Origin: UBA3792 sp946185305
Lineage (GTDB): Bacteria > Bacillota > Clostridia > Christensenellales > CAG-138
Direction: 5' to 3'
Assembly: GCA_946185305.1 (NCBI GenBank)
Contig: CAMHJE010000076.1
Coordinates: 1-10,799 of the forward strand
Length of the DNA stretch: 10,799 nt
Within the stretch, counting starts at the first letter, position 1. Each line of letters starts with the position of its first letter. The translations under genes and the position numbers were made by a program. Under the pieces are notes generated by a model. That model saw only the letters and a list, made by a program, of their open reading frames with translations, did not search any database and was not told where the DNA came from. Below are positions 1-6,732 of this stretch, in pieces.

Positions 1-297
1 CAACGCGCCGCGCGAATCCGGCGGATCGGTAGGGCGTGTCGCCCCGCGACCGCCATCGGTAGGGCCGCTTTGATAAAGCGGCCGCCTGACGATCCGCGCG
101 AGAAGCCACAGCGCGGCGAGCGTAACCATGAGCGTCAGCGCGTCCGGCGAGCCGCCGCAGTTTGTCGGCGAGCAGAACGAGCTGCCGTATACGATCGCCA
201 CGATCAGCAGCGTAATGCTGATGAGCAGAATGAATACGGAAGCTAAGAAAAGCAGAAATCTCGGTTGTACCTTACGGGTGCGGTCGCGTCTGGACAT
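1..297 (-). CDS. Small membrane protein of unknown function, 3' end cut by window edge
   Basis: The reading frame starts at ATG 297-295 and stays open for 99 codons to the first base of the window, so the end is missing. The start is supported by an AGAGGTG ribosome binding site (302-308) and a near-consensus promoter just upstream. The product begins with a basic stretch (MSRRDRTRKVQPR), then a strong hydrophobic segment at residues 14-37. A Cys/Gly loop (CSPTNCGG, 42-49) and a second hydrophobic segment (about 54-68) follow. This suggests a two-helix membrane protein with its N-terminus inside. Residues from about 68 on are encoded by a palindromic repeat (21-97) and read as low-complexity sequence (PTDGGRGATRPTDPPDSRG), so this end may be an acquired extension. 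I recognise no family. Confidence 0.6.
   Translation of the reverse strand, partial: MSRRDRTRKVQPRFLLFLASVFILLISITLLIVAIVYGSSFCSPTNCGGSPDALTLMVTLAALWLLARIVRRPLYQSGPTDGGRGATRPTDPPDSRGAL
21..97. repeat. Palindromic MITE/REP-like repeat with two hairpin modules
   Basis: An 8-bp perfect inverted repeat, GCGGATCG (21-28) and CGATCCGC (90-97), bounds a 77-bp unit. Inside are two modules that both begin ATCGGTAGGGC (25-35 and 55-65). Module one has GGGCG/CGCCC (32-36, 40-44) nested in CGGT/ACCG (27-30, 49-52). Module two has a perfect 9-bp hairpin, GGCCGCTTT/AAAGCGGCC (63-71, 75-83), with a 3-base loop. Elements starting GGTAGGG followed by a hairpin are familiar dispersed repeats in Clostridia genomes; this is recalled, not searched. 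No transposase is visible. The unit lies inside the reading frame of the membrane-protein gene and keeps it open. Confidence 0.65.
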
Positions 298-324
298 GAT
301 ACACCTCTCGCATGATATGCTGCC

Positions 325-353
325 ATTATAGCGTATTTTCCCCCGCCTTGCAA
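325..353 (-). promoter_or_regulatory. Sigma-A-type promoter for the left-edge membrane-protein gene
   Basis: On the minus strand, TTGCAA (353-348), a 17-base spacer and a perfect TATAAT (330-325) lie about 28 bases upstream of ATG 297. The leader contains the AGAGGTG ribosome binding site. Spacing and -10 match the vegetative consensus very well. Confidence 0.75.
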
Positions 354-449
354 CGCCGGAATGGGACATAAAGGAAAGATTTTTGTGAACCGTGCCGCAG
401 CGGGAGCAAAATTATATTTAGATTTCCTAAAATATTTTTATATTTTCCG

Positions 450-477
450 TTGCATAATCGTAAAGTTGTGGTAAAAT
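450..477 (+). promoter_or_regulatory. Likely promoter of ade
   Basis: TTGCAT (450-455), a 16-base spacer and TAAAAT (472-477) precede the ade start, predicting transcription from about position 484. The sequence just upstream (411-449) is strikingly AT-rich compared with the GC-rich surroundings, like an UP element. It includes an imperfect palindrome, ATATTTAG (414-421) / CTAAAATAT (426-434), which could be an operator. I see no purine riboswitch in the short leader. Confidence 0.6.
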
Positions 478-506
478 AGTACAAAGAGCGATAAGGAGGA
501 TTTTGT

Positions 507-2213
507 ATGCAGGCAACCGATTTATCGAAGCTGATTCTCGCCGCGCGGGACGGGCGCGCGACCCTTGTGATCAAGAACGCCCGCGTGATCAACGTGTTCA
601 CCAACGAGATCATGGAGGCCGACGTGGCGGTATGCGACGATACGATCATCGGCGTCGGCTCGTTCGACGGGGACAATGTGTTCGACGCAAAGGGCGCGTA
701 CCTGGCTCCGGGCTTTATCGACGCGCACGTGCATATCGAAAGCTCGATGGTGACTCCGGCGTCGTTTGCCCGCGTGATTCTGCCCAAGGGCACGACAACG
801 ATCATTGCCGATCCGCACGAGATCGCCAACGTCGCAGGGACGGTGGGCCTCGAGGCGATCTACCGCCAGTCCGCCGATCTGCCGCTGCAGGTGCTGTTTA
901 TGCTGCCGAGCTGCGTTCCGGCCACGCCGTTTGAGAACAGCGGCGCAAAATTGACCGCCGTGGACTTTCTTCCATTCATGCAGAAGAAAAGCCGCGTCCT
1001 CGGTCTCGGCGAGGTCATGGACTACGTTTCCACCGTGAGCGCCGATCCCGCGATGATCGAAAAGCTCAAACTGTTCTTTAACCGTCCGATCGACGGCCAT
1101 GCGCCGCTGTTGTCGGGCAGAGATCTGAACGCCTACTGCATCGCAGGCCCGCGCACCGACCATGAATGCTCCAACTTCAGGGAATTAAAGGAAAAGCTGC
1201 GCAACGGCATGGCGATTCTGATCCGCGTCGGCTCGGCGGCGAACGGCGTCGATGAAATGCTCGACGGCATCGTGTCCGAGCATCTGCCGACCGATACGAT
1301 CTGCTTCTGCACGGATGATAAGCATATCGAAAACATTCTGCGCGAGGGGCATATCAACTGCATTATCAATCGTGCAATTCAGCGCGGCATCGCCCCCATC
1401 GACGCGATCCGCATGGCGACGCTGAACACCGCGCGGACATTCGGCCTGTCCCGCACCGGCGCGATTGCGCCCGGCTACCGTGCGGACATGGTGCTGTTCG
1501 ACAGCCTTGCCGATGTGCAGCCCAAGGCCGTGTTCACCTGCGGCACGCTGTATGATCCCGCGCTCCCGCTTGCCGGACGGCCCGCCCCCGCCGAGGTATA
1601 CGACACCGTGCATCCCGCGCCGGTCACGCTCGATTCGTTCCGGCTCCCGATCCATGTCAATCCGACGCCGCTGATCGAAACGGTGCCGCACCAGCTTGTG
1701 ACAAGGCTCGTCCGCGAAGCCGTGCAGACCGACGAAAGCGGCCTGTTCCTATCGGACGGCGAGCATAATAAATTGGCCGTTATCGAGCGCCACCACGCGA
1801 CCGGGCATATCGGCCTCGGCATCGTGAAGGGTCTGCATATCAAGGGCGGCGCGGTCGCAGCGACCGTATCGCACGATTCGCACAACCTTGTCGTCGCGGG
1901 CGACAACGACCCCGATATGCTGCTGGCGGTGCAGACGCTGATCGACTGCCGCGGCGGCTACTGCGTCGTCAAGGGCGGCGAGGTGCTTGCCTGCCTGCCG
2001 CTGCCGATTGCGGGATTGATGACCGACGCGCCGATTGAGGAGGTGCTCGAAAAGCAGCGCGCCCTGCTCGACGCCGCGCACGCGCTCGGCTGCGACGAGG
2101 CAAACGACCCCTTGGTGCTGCTTTCGTTTCTCGCGCTGCCGGTCATTCCCGAAGCGCGGCTCACCGACCTCGGCCTGTTCGATGTCACCAAGATGGCGTT
2201 TGTGAAGGAATAA
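507..2213 (+). CDS. ade: Adenine deaminase
   Basis: This enzyme hydrolyses adenine to hypoxanthine and ammonia in cytosolic purine salvage. The 568-residue product is the normal length for the AdeC/Ade family of the amidohydrolase superfamily. An N-terminal strand domain (about 20-65) leads into the metal-binding motif DAHVHIESS (72-80). Further family motifs are DPHEIANV (102-109), DGHAP (196-200), TDHE (217-220) and CTDDKH (268-273). The C-terminal adenine-deaminase domain has the signature GLGIVKGLHIKGGAVA (436-451) and SHDSHN (455-460). ATG 507 is chosen because AAGGAGGA (493-500) sits 6 bases upstream. All expected metal and catalytic motifs are present, so it should be active. It is transcribed alone, from its own promoter to the terminator at 2226-2260. 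Confidence 0.96.
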   Translation: MQATDLSKLILAARDGRATLVIKNARVINVFTNEIMEADVAVCDDTIIGVGSFDGDNVFDAKGAYLAPGFIDAHVHIESSMVTPASFARVILPKGTTTIIADPHEIANVAGTVGLEAIYRQSADLPLQVLFMLPSCVPATPFENSGAKLTAVDFLPFMQKKSRVLGLGEVMDYVSTVSADPAMIEKLKLFFNRPIDGHAPLLSGRDLNAYCIAGPRTDHECSNFRELKEKLRNGMAILIRVGSAANGVDEMLDGIVSEHLPTDTICFCTDDKHIENILREGHINCIINRAIQRGIAPIDAIRMATLNTARTFGLSRTGAIAPGYRADMVLFDSLADVQPKAVFTCGTLYDPALPLAGRPAPAEVYDTVHPAPVTLDSFRLPIHVNPTPLIETVPHQLVTRLVREAVQTDESGLFLSDGEHNKLAVIERHHATGHIGLGIVKGLHIKGGAVAATVSHDSHNLVVAGDNDPDMLLAVQTLIDCRGGYCVVKGGEVLACLPLPIAGLMTDAPIEEVLEKQRALLDAAHALGCDEANDPLVLLSFLALPVIPEARLTDLGLFDVTKMAFVKE

Positions 2214-2225
2214 AGCATCATACGC

Positions 2226-2260
2226 AAACAGGAGCGAATCACCGTCGCTCCTGTTTTTTC
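2226..2260 (+). terminator. Rho-independent terminator of ade
   Basis: A perfect stem, ACAGGAGCGA (2228-2237) with TCGCTCCTGT (2245-2254), has a 7-base loop. Extra A-T pairs extend it and a run of six T (2254-2259) follows. It lies 12 bases after the ade stop. In the opposite direction, serving the convergent gene, the T tract is only three bases, so it is a weak terminator that way. Confidence 0.92.
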
Positions 2261-2269
2261 TGTCCTTTT

Positions 2270-2833
2270 TTACCCTGCCCTGTCCCCTTTGGCGAGCGCC
2301 ACCAGATCCTCATACAGCGCGTCCAAAAGCTGCCGGATTGCGGAAGCCGGGATCGGCGCGAGCGTTTTGGGCGGTCGGCCCACGCGCGGCGCGTGCGGGT
2401 CGGGCTGATAGGGATCGGGCGTCGGACGGCCCTCGGCTGCAAGCGCGGCACGGACGGCGGCGACGCGGTGCGGGTCGGTTTTTAATAGGGCGCGGTACTT
2501 GTTCTGATAGCGGAGCATGCGGCGCGTGTCGCCCTCGGCAAGCCGCAGCGTGCAGGCGCGCACCGAAAGCCCCTCCGCGCGACCGAGCAGGATCGCCCGC
2601 ACAAGCGCGTCGGCCTCGTCGTCGCTGAACGGCTGGAACAGCGGTTCGGGATCGGCCCCGCCGCGCAAGGCGGTGTAGTAACGGTTGCGCACGCTGTTCG
2701 GGCGGCGCTGGGTATCGCGGGCGACCGCATCGAAAGCGGATTGCAGCGGAGCATGGCGCCGGCGCGCGTCCTGTACGGCACGGAGCAGGCGCGCGTCCTC
2801 CTCGGCGCTCCAGCCGGTATGTGTTCTTTTCAT
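2270..2833 (-). CDS. Myb/SANT-like DNA-binding protein with two repeats and an AT-hook-like motif
   Basis: A 187-residue, very basic protein, probably a DNA-binding regulator. Residues 8-56 form a Myb/SANT-like helix-turn-helix: WSAEED at 8-13, a hydrophobic second helix, and RRPNSVRNRYY at 43-53. This resembles the RsfA type of bacterial Myb-domain proteins. Residues 69-117 look like a degenerate second copy: FSDDEADALVRAI aligns with WSAEEDARLLRAV, and RYQNKYRALL with VRNRYYTAL. A Pro-rich linker holds RVGRPPK (150-156), similar to an AT-hook core, and a short helical tail follows. ATG 2833 is preferred over the upstream in-frame ATG 2899 because AGGAAAGGA precedes it and the domain starts 8 residues later. 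The target genes are unknown. The divergent zinc-ribbon gene is the obvious candidate, which is inference. Confidence 0.72.
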   Translation of the reverse strand: MKRTHTGWSAEEDARLLRAVQDARRRHAPLQSAFDAVARDTQRRPNSVRNRYYTALRGGADPEPLFQPFSDDEADALVRAILLGRAEGLSVRACTLRLAEGDTRRMLRYQNKYRALLKTDPHRVAAVRAALAAEGRPTPDPYQPDPHAPRVGRPPKTLAPIPASAIRQLLDALYEDLVALAKGDRAG

Positions 2834-2873
2834 CGTTCGATTTCCTTTCCTACTGTGTTCTGCGGTAAGCATG

Positions 2874-2896
2874 GCCGGTTTTGTACCGGTATATAC
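2874..2896. promoter_or_regulatory. Overlapping palindromes in the SANT/zinc-ribbon intergenic region
   Basis: CCGGT (2874-2878) and ACCGG (2884-2888) form an inverted repeat with a 5-base spacer. It overlaps the perfect 10-bp palindrome GGTATATACC (2887-2896). They lie 41-63 bases upstream of the SANT start codon, where an operator or the -10 region (TATATACC read on either strand) would be expected. The regulator is not known; autoregulation by the SANT protein is a guess. Confidence 0.35.
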
Positions 2897-2977
2897 CACT
2901 TTATGCTTCGGACGCCGACATTAGAAAGGATTCGTACAAATTCGGCGGCGTTTTTTCGGGCATTCCGAGACTGGGGC

Positions 2978-3006
2978 TTGACAACCGGCGCAAAATCGCG
3001 CAAACT
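2978..3006 (+). promoter_or_regulatory. Possible promoter of the zinc-ribbon gene
   Basis: A perfect TTGACA (2978-2983) is followed 17 bases later by CAAACT (3001-3006), a poor -10. The -35 match and its position about 60 bases before the GTG start make a promoter plausible, but the weak -10 lowers confidence. Confidence 0.4.
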
Positions 3007-3043
3007 GCATATAGGAAAGCCATGGATGCGGGAGGTGATCGCG

Positions 3044-3721
3044 GTGACTTGGTGGATGATTCTGATTGTGGCGCTCGGCGTTTTGGGGATCGTGTTCGGC
3101 GTGTATGTACTGGTGCGCCGGATCGGCTGGTTTGTGAACGGCTTTGTCCGCGGCCTGCTGTCCGAGCTTGCGACGCAGCCGCTGTCCGGCACCGAGCAGG
3201 CGCAGCCGCGCTCGCTGTCCTCGCTCGAAAACATCCTGCTCCCGCAGGTGAAACGCGATTTCCCCGAATACAACAGCGCCGTGATCGCGGAGCGCGTCAA
3301 GTCCGACGCATTCACCTACTATGAAAGCGGACGGCGGAACACCGTGCTGTTCGGCACGGGCACGGCCAAATCGTTCCGGGAGGCCTTTGCCGCCGCCCTG
3401 CCCGACGGCGTCGGCGGGGATATCCTTGTGCACCGCGTCGCACTCCATGCCTACGATACGCGTGCCGAGGATCGGCTCATCACCTATCAGGCCGCCGTGC
3501 AGTATACCGACACGACCGGCGAGCTCCGGCAGCGCCGCCTTGTGCTGCGCTATCTTGCGGCGTTTACCGACGATCCCGCGACCGAGATCAAGACGTTCAA
3601 CTGCCCGAACTGCGGCGCGCCGCTGCCGATTGTCGGTTCGAAAAACTGCCGCTATTGCGGCACCGCGCTGAAAACGCCCGCCGGCCTCGGCTGGGTGCTG
3701 ACCGACGCGCACGAAGGATAA
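3044..3721 (+). CDS. Membrane-anchored zinc-ribbon protein of unknown function
   Basis: The 225-residue product has one N-terminal transmembrane helix (about 4-25: MILIVALGVLGIVFGVYVLV), so it is probably membrane-tethered with a large soluble part. A linker (about 45-60) leads to a conserved-looking segment, LENILLPQVKRDFPEYN (61-77), then a mixed alpha/beta domain up to about 175. The C-terminus has a four-cysteine zinc ribbon, CPNC (187-190) and CRYC (202-205), with the GxxLP and GTAL turns typical of such ribbons. I chose GTG 3044 because a perfect anti-16S match, GGAGGTGATC (3031-3040), ends 3 bases before it. ATG 3026 with AGGAAAG upstream is a possible alternative that adds six residues. 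The gene is single and diverges from the SANT gene. The substrate or partner cannot be inferred. Confidence 0.8.
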   Translation: MTWWMILIVALGVLGIVFGVYVLVRRIGWFVNGFVRGLLSELATQPLSGTEQAQPRSLSSLENILLPQVKRDFPEYNSAVIAERVKSDAFTYYESGRRNTVLFGTGTAKSFREAFAAALPDGVGGDILVHRVALHAYDTRAEDRLITYQAAVQYTDTTGELRQRRLVLRYLAAFTDDPATEIKTFNCPNCGAPLPIVGSKNCRYCGTALKTPAGLGWVLTDAHEG

Positions 3722-3736
3722 ATCCATAGACAGCAA

Positions 3737-3770
3737 AGTTCCCTCCGCAGCAGCGAAGGGAACTGTTTTA
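3737..3770 (+). terminator. Terminator of the zinc-ribbon gene
   Basis: The stem AGTTCCCT (3737-3744) pairs with AGGGAACT (3757-3764). An inner CGC/GCG pairing (3746-3748, 3753-3755) sits in the loop, and GTTTTA follows. It lies between convergent genes. On the minus strand only ACTTTG follows the stem, so termination of the degV gene there would be weaker. Confidence 0.8.
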
Positions 3771-3780
3771 TATGTAGGTT

Positions 3781-4623
3781 TTATTTTCTGTAGAACAGAA
3801 TGCCCAAGGTGTTCGGGCCGCAATGGTTGGAAACCGTGCAGCCGGCGCGGGTGTGGTAGATATGCTCGAACGGGAGCAGCTCTTTAAGCTGCTTTTCGAC
3901 GGCCTGCCATGCCTCGTCCGCAATGCCGGAGTCGGTAATGAAGATGCGGCGGGTATCGACGGTATCGAGATCGCCGAGCTGATCGCGGACATAGCGCGGC
4001 AGCGCACGGTCGAGCGACATGCGGTATTTCTTGCCGACGATCATCTTGCCGTCCTTGACGAGGATCGTGGGCTTGAGGTTCAGCAGGTTTGCGCCGAGGG
4101 CAACGACCGAGCTGCACCGTCCGCCGAGCGCGAGGTATTTGAGTGTGTCGATGACAAAGCTCACGTCGAGCTTCTTCTTGCGCTCCTCCAAGATATCGAA
4201 AATCTCCTTGGCGGTCTTGCCCTCCTCCGCCAGCTCGGCGGCGTCGAGGACGAGGTGGCCGATGCCGGTGGAGAGGTTGCGCGAGTCGATCACATACACG
4301 TCGCCGACCTCCTCGGCCGCGAGGCACGCGTTCTGATAGCAGGAGGACATTTCGCTGCTGATCGTAAAATGCACGATGGCGTCGTAGCCTTCCTTCTGCG
4401 CCTTGAAGAAATCGAGATAGTCCGACACGTTCAGCGCCGCCGTAGAGCCGACGCGCTTGGTCTTGGCGACATACGCATAAATGTCGTCCGGCTTGATCTC
4501 GACGGTGTCCTTATAGGATTTGCCGTCCAGCACGACATACAGCGGAGAAATACCGATATGGAACTGCTCGATCAGCTCCGGGGAAAGGTCGCACGTACTG
4601 TCCGACGTAACACGAATGCGCAT
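3781..4623 (-). CDS. DegV family fatty-acid-binding protein, copy 1
   Basis: DegV (FakB-type) proteins bind a fatty acid between two alpha/beta domains. In Gram-positive bacteria they present it to FakA kinase for entry into phospholipid synthesis. The 280-residue length is standard. Visible family features are SDSTCDLSPE at the N-terminus (7-16), the ligand-pocket region HFTISSEMSSCYQNA (85-99), the switch helix region GGRCSSVVALGANLLNLKPT (167-186), and the C-terminal loop GCTVSNHCGPNTLG (261-274). ATG 4623 is supported by GGAGG (4635-4631), 7 bases upstream, and a good promoter. It appears to be a single-gene transcript. No fakA-like kinase gene is in the window. Which FakB-like ligand specificity it has cannot be told from sequence alone. 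Confidence 0.93.
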   Translation of the reverse strand: MRIRVTSDSTCDLSPELIEQFHIGISPLYVVLDGKSYKDTVEIKPDDIYAYVAKTKRVGSTAALNVSDYLDFFKAQKEGYDAIVHFTISSEMSSCYQNACLAAEEVGDVYVIDSRNLSTGIGHLVLDAAELAEEGKTAKEIFDILEERKKKLDVSFVIDTLKYLALGGRCSSVVALGANLLNLKPTILVKDGKMIVGKKYRMSLDRALPRYVRDQLGDLDTVDTRRIFITDSGIADEAWQAVEKQLKELLPFEHIYHTRAGCTVSNHCGPNTLGILFYRK

Positions 4624-4652
4624 AAGGCTGCCTCCATCTATTAGATTGCTTT

Positions 4653-4681
4653 ATTCTATCATAAACAAATATGATGCGCAA
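4653..4681 (-). promoter_or_regulatory. Promoter of degV copy 1
   Basis: On the minus strand, TTGCGC (4681-4676), a 17-base spacer and TAGAAT (4658-4653) lie 30 bases upstream of ATG 4623. The spacer is AT-rich, unlike the surrounding coding DNA. Confidence 0.65.
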
Positions 4682-4783
4682 GGCGTTTGCTCAATTTTTC
4701 CACAGTTGTGGGCTTTTTTTACACGATTTGCACGGTATACGGTTCACCCGAAGCGCATACAATGCGGCAAAAGGAGGACGACC

Positions 4784-5206
4784 ATGGCAAAAAAGGCTCA
4801 TCGAAAGAAGCGTTCCGCCGCGCCGGTTTGGCCCGTATCGGCGGCGATCCTGCTCGGCACAGCGGCGGCGACGGTGCTACTGCTGCTGTTCGCGTTTTTC
4901 ATTTACAGGGAGTGGCTGCCCGAAAGCGCCGTCCCGACCGTCAATACGATCATCAAGGTACTTGCCGCCGTGCTTTGCGGACTGTGGGTCGGCAGCCGCG
5001 TGTCGGAAAACGCTTGGCTGTTCGGCGGCGTTGCGGGGCTTGGCTTTACCGTCCTGTCCACGCTGCTCTTTTCGCTGTTTGCGGGCAGCTTCTCGCTCGG
5101 CCTGCCCGTCGCCGCGGATGCGCTGCTGTCGTTTGCGCTCGGCGCCGCCGCCGCGGGAATCGCGGCCTACCTAAAGGAACGCAGGGCCGCCCGCCCCGCC
5201 GCATAA
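4784..5206 (+). CDS. TIGR04086 family (YrzE-like) membrane protein
   Basis: A 140-residue integral membrane protein with a basic N-terminus (MAKKAHRKKR). Four predicted transmembrane helices lie at about 17-41, 51-71, 77-100 and 107-130, and the C-terminal tail is short and basic (KERRAARPAA). Size, four-helix layout and the GLWVGSRVSENAWLFGG segment (66-82) match the TIGR04086 family, which has no defined function. The start is fixed by AAGGAGG (4771-4777), 6 bases before ATG 4784. A TACAAT (4758-4763) could be the -10, but no good -35 pairs with it. The gene diverges from degV copy 1 and ends just before a strong terminator. Confidence 0.82.
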   Translation: MAKKAHRKKRSAAPVWPVSAAILLGTAAATVLLLLFAFFIYREWLPESAVPTVNTIIKVLAAVLCGLWVGSRVSENAWLFGGVAGLGFTVLSTLLFSLFAGSFSLGLPVAADALLSFALGAAAAGIAAYLKERRAARPAA

Positions 5207-5242
5207 AAATGCCCGATCCGGAGAAAGCACGGATCGGGTTTT
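5205..5242. terminator. Bidirectional terminator between convergent membrane-protein genes
   Basis: A perfect 9-bp stem, CCCGATCCG (5212-5220) with CGGATCGGG (5230-5238), has a 9-base loop. On the plus strand TTTTCT follows. On the minus strand the stem is followed by CATTTTTATG, so it can stop transcription from both sides. Confidence 0.88.
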
Positions 5243-5277
5243 CTGTCGTTATGATTTTCCTCGCGGAGATTGCTTGG

Positions 5278-5757
5278 TTACTGCCGTTCGGCAAGTTCCT
5301 TTTTATGCATCGCATGGATGCCGATGTGCCCGATCCCCAAGAGAACGCCTGCGGCAAAGAGGAACGGATTTCTCCCGTAAACGGCGATCAGCAGAACGGC
5401 AAGAACCGGCAGCGTTGCGCCCGCCACCGGAACGCCGCAATAGCTGCCGTAAAAATCCTCCATTGTTTTGGCGCTTCGAAAATAGCGGATCCAGTACAGC
5501 TCATACAGCACCATGCAGACGAGCGCGGCGACAAGCCATAAAAGCCAAGGATGAAGCCCCTGCGGGTTAAAGTCCTCGAAAAGCAGCACCAGACAGGTCA
5601 CGGCAACCTCGCCGACCCGTTCAAGGAGCAGCAGCACTTTGTTTTCGTGCGCCGCATATTCGTCATAGTGCTGCGGCTTGTTTTTTGCCCACATAAGATT
5701 CGGAACGAACAGCAGCAGCAGAAAAAGCAAGCCGACATAGGAAAAACCGAAATGCAT
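5278..5757 (-). CDS. Polytopic membrane protein of unknown function
   Basis: The 159-residue product has hydrophobic segments at about 4-24, 49-61, 68-90, 108-127 and 130-148, giving four or five membrane helices. The first ends in WAKNKPQHYDEYAAHENK, a charged loop that recurs in unnamed Clostridia membrane proteins (recalled, not searched). A second polar loop is RYFRSAKTMEDFYGSYCGVP (91-110). ATG 5757 has an exceptionally strong GGGGAGGGG (5772-5764) 6 bases upstream. It begins 48 bases after the stop of degV copy 2 with no terminator between, so the two are probably one operon. That suggests, without proof, a role linked to lipids or the membrane. Confidence 0.75.
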   Translation of the reverse strand: MHFGFSYVGLLFLLLLFVPNLMWAKNKPQHYDEYAAHENKVLLLLERVGEVAVTCLVLLFEDFNPQGLHPWLLWLVAALVCMVLYELYWIRYFRSAKTMEDFYGSYCGVPVAGATLPVLAVLLIAVYGRNPFLFAAGVLLGIGHIGIHAMHKKELAERQ

Positions 5758-5805
5758 GATCGTCCCCTCCCCAAGCTGTGTTTTGTCGCCGTCCGCCGCG
5801 AGACG

Positions 5806-6654
5806 TTACAGCGCCTTTCTGTAAAACATCAACGAGAACGTGTTCGGCCCGCAATGGTTGGAGATCGCACAGCCCGCGCGGCCGAACAGGATGTTCGCCT
5901 CCGGCAGCAGCTCGTGCACAAGCTGCGCCGCCTCCTCCCGCATTTCGGGCGATACGCCGGAATCGACGATGAACACGCGGCGCGGATCGACCGAAGCGGG
6001 ATCGCCGATGTGCTCGCGGATATACCGCATCGCCGCGCGGTCGGGCGACATGCGGTATTTTTTGCCGACGGTCATTTTGCCGTCCTGCACAAGGATCGTC
6101 GGTTTCAGCCCGAGCAGGTTCGCACCGAGCGCGACGACCGCATGGCACCGTCCCCCGAGCGCGAGATATTGCAGGGTGTCCAGGACAAAGCTGATGTCCA
6201 GCTTATCCCGCCGGGCTTCCGTCTCCCGGCAGATCTCCTGCGGCGTTTTCCCTTCGGCGGCCAGCTCCGCGGCGTCGAGCGCCAAAAGCCCGATCCCGAG
6301 CGACAGACTGCACGAGTCGATCACATACACGTTTCCGACCTCCGCCGCCGCAAGGCACGCGTTCTGATAGCAGGAGGACATGTCGCTGCTGATCGTGAAA
6401 TGCACGATGGCGTCGTAATCCATCAAATTTTCCCGGAAGAACGCCATGTAATCGTCGATGTTCGGCGCGGCCGTATGGCAGACCGTTTTGGTTCGCTCCA
6501 CATGGCGGTAGATATCCTCCGGCCGGATATCCACGGCATCCCGGTAGGCGCGATCCCCCATGACGATATACAGCGGGCAGACCGCAATGCGGTATTGCTC
6601 GCAGAGTGCGGGCGACAGGTCGCAGGTGCTGTCCGCCGTAATATGAATCCGCAT
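5806..6654 (-). CDS. DegV family fatty-acid-binding protein, copy 2
   Basis: A 282-residue DegV/FakB-type protein, about 63% identical to copy 1 (177 of 280 positions by hand alignment, no gaps). The conserved core is almost unchanged: ADSTCDLSP (7-15), HFTISSDMSSCYQNAC (85-100), GGRCHAVVALGANLL (167-181) and GCAISNHCGPNTFS (261-274). Differences cluster in the N-terminal ligand-side region (residues 21-80) and the 215-258 segment, which fits divergence in ligand or partner preference. ATG 6654 follows GGAGG (6664-6660) with 5-base spacing. It is probably transcribed with the downstream membrane-protein gene. It is a paralogue from duplication. An identical DNA tract such as CAGGAGGACAT appears in both genes at the same codons. 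Confidence 0.93.
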   Translation of the reverse strand: MRIHITADSTCDLSPALCEQYRIAVCPLYIVMGDRAYRDAVDIRPEDIYRHVERTKTVCHTAAPNIDDYMAFFRENLMDYDAIVHFTISSDMSSCYQNACLAAAEVGNVYVIDSCSLSLGIGLLALDAAELAAEGKTPQEICRETEARRDKLDISFVLDTLQYLALGGRCHAVVALGANLLGLKPTILVQDGKMTVGKKYRMSPDRAAMRYIREHIGDPASVDPRRVFIVDSGVSPEMREEAAQLVHELLPEANILFGRAGCAISNHCGPNTFSLMFYRKAL

Positions 6655-6682
6655 AGAAGCCTCCGAGAGATGAATTTGTTAT

Positions 6683-6711
6683 ATGATAGCACAGCCTATT
6701 CCTATGCACAA
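6683..6711 (-). promoter_or_regulatory. Promoter of degV copy 2 operon
   Basis: On the minus strand, TTGTGC (6711-6706), a 17-base spacer and TATCAT (6688-6683) lie 29 bases upstream of ATG 6654. Copy 1 has the same geometry (TTGCGC, 17 bases, TAGAAT, 30 bases to ATG). Confidence 0.6.
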
Positions 6712-6732
6712 TAGATTTCATATATTTTTTAT

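Noticed and set aside
478..506. A purine riboswitch in front of ade
   Set aside because: The predicted leader is only about 20 bases, too short for an aptamer, and no purine-aptamer loop pattern is visible upstream.
4695..4712. TTTTCCACA (DnaA-box-like) followed by TGTGGG, suggesting an origin
   Set aside because: It is a single 8-of-9 match with no cluster of boxes, no dnaA/dnaN neighbours and no AT-rich unwinding region. It is more likely chance or part of the intergenic promoter DNA.
5551..6714. A 387-codon plus-strand reading frame opposite degV copy 2
   Set aside because: It mirrors the degV coding frame, has no recognisable domain, and a similar shadow (3823-4644) lies opposite degV copy 1. 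Both reflect shared codon bias.
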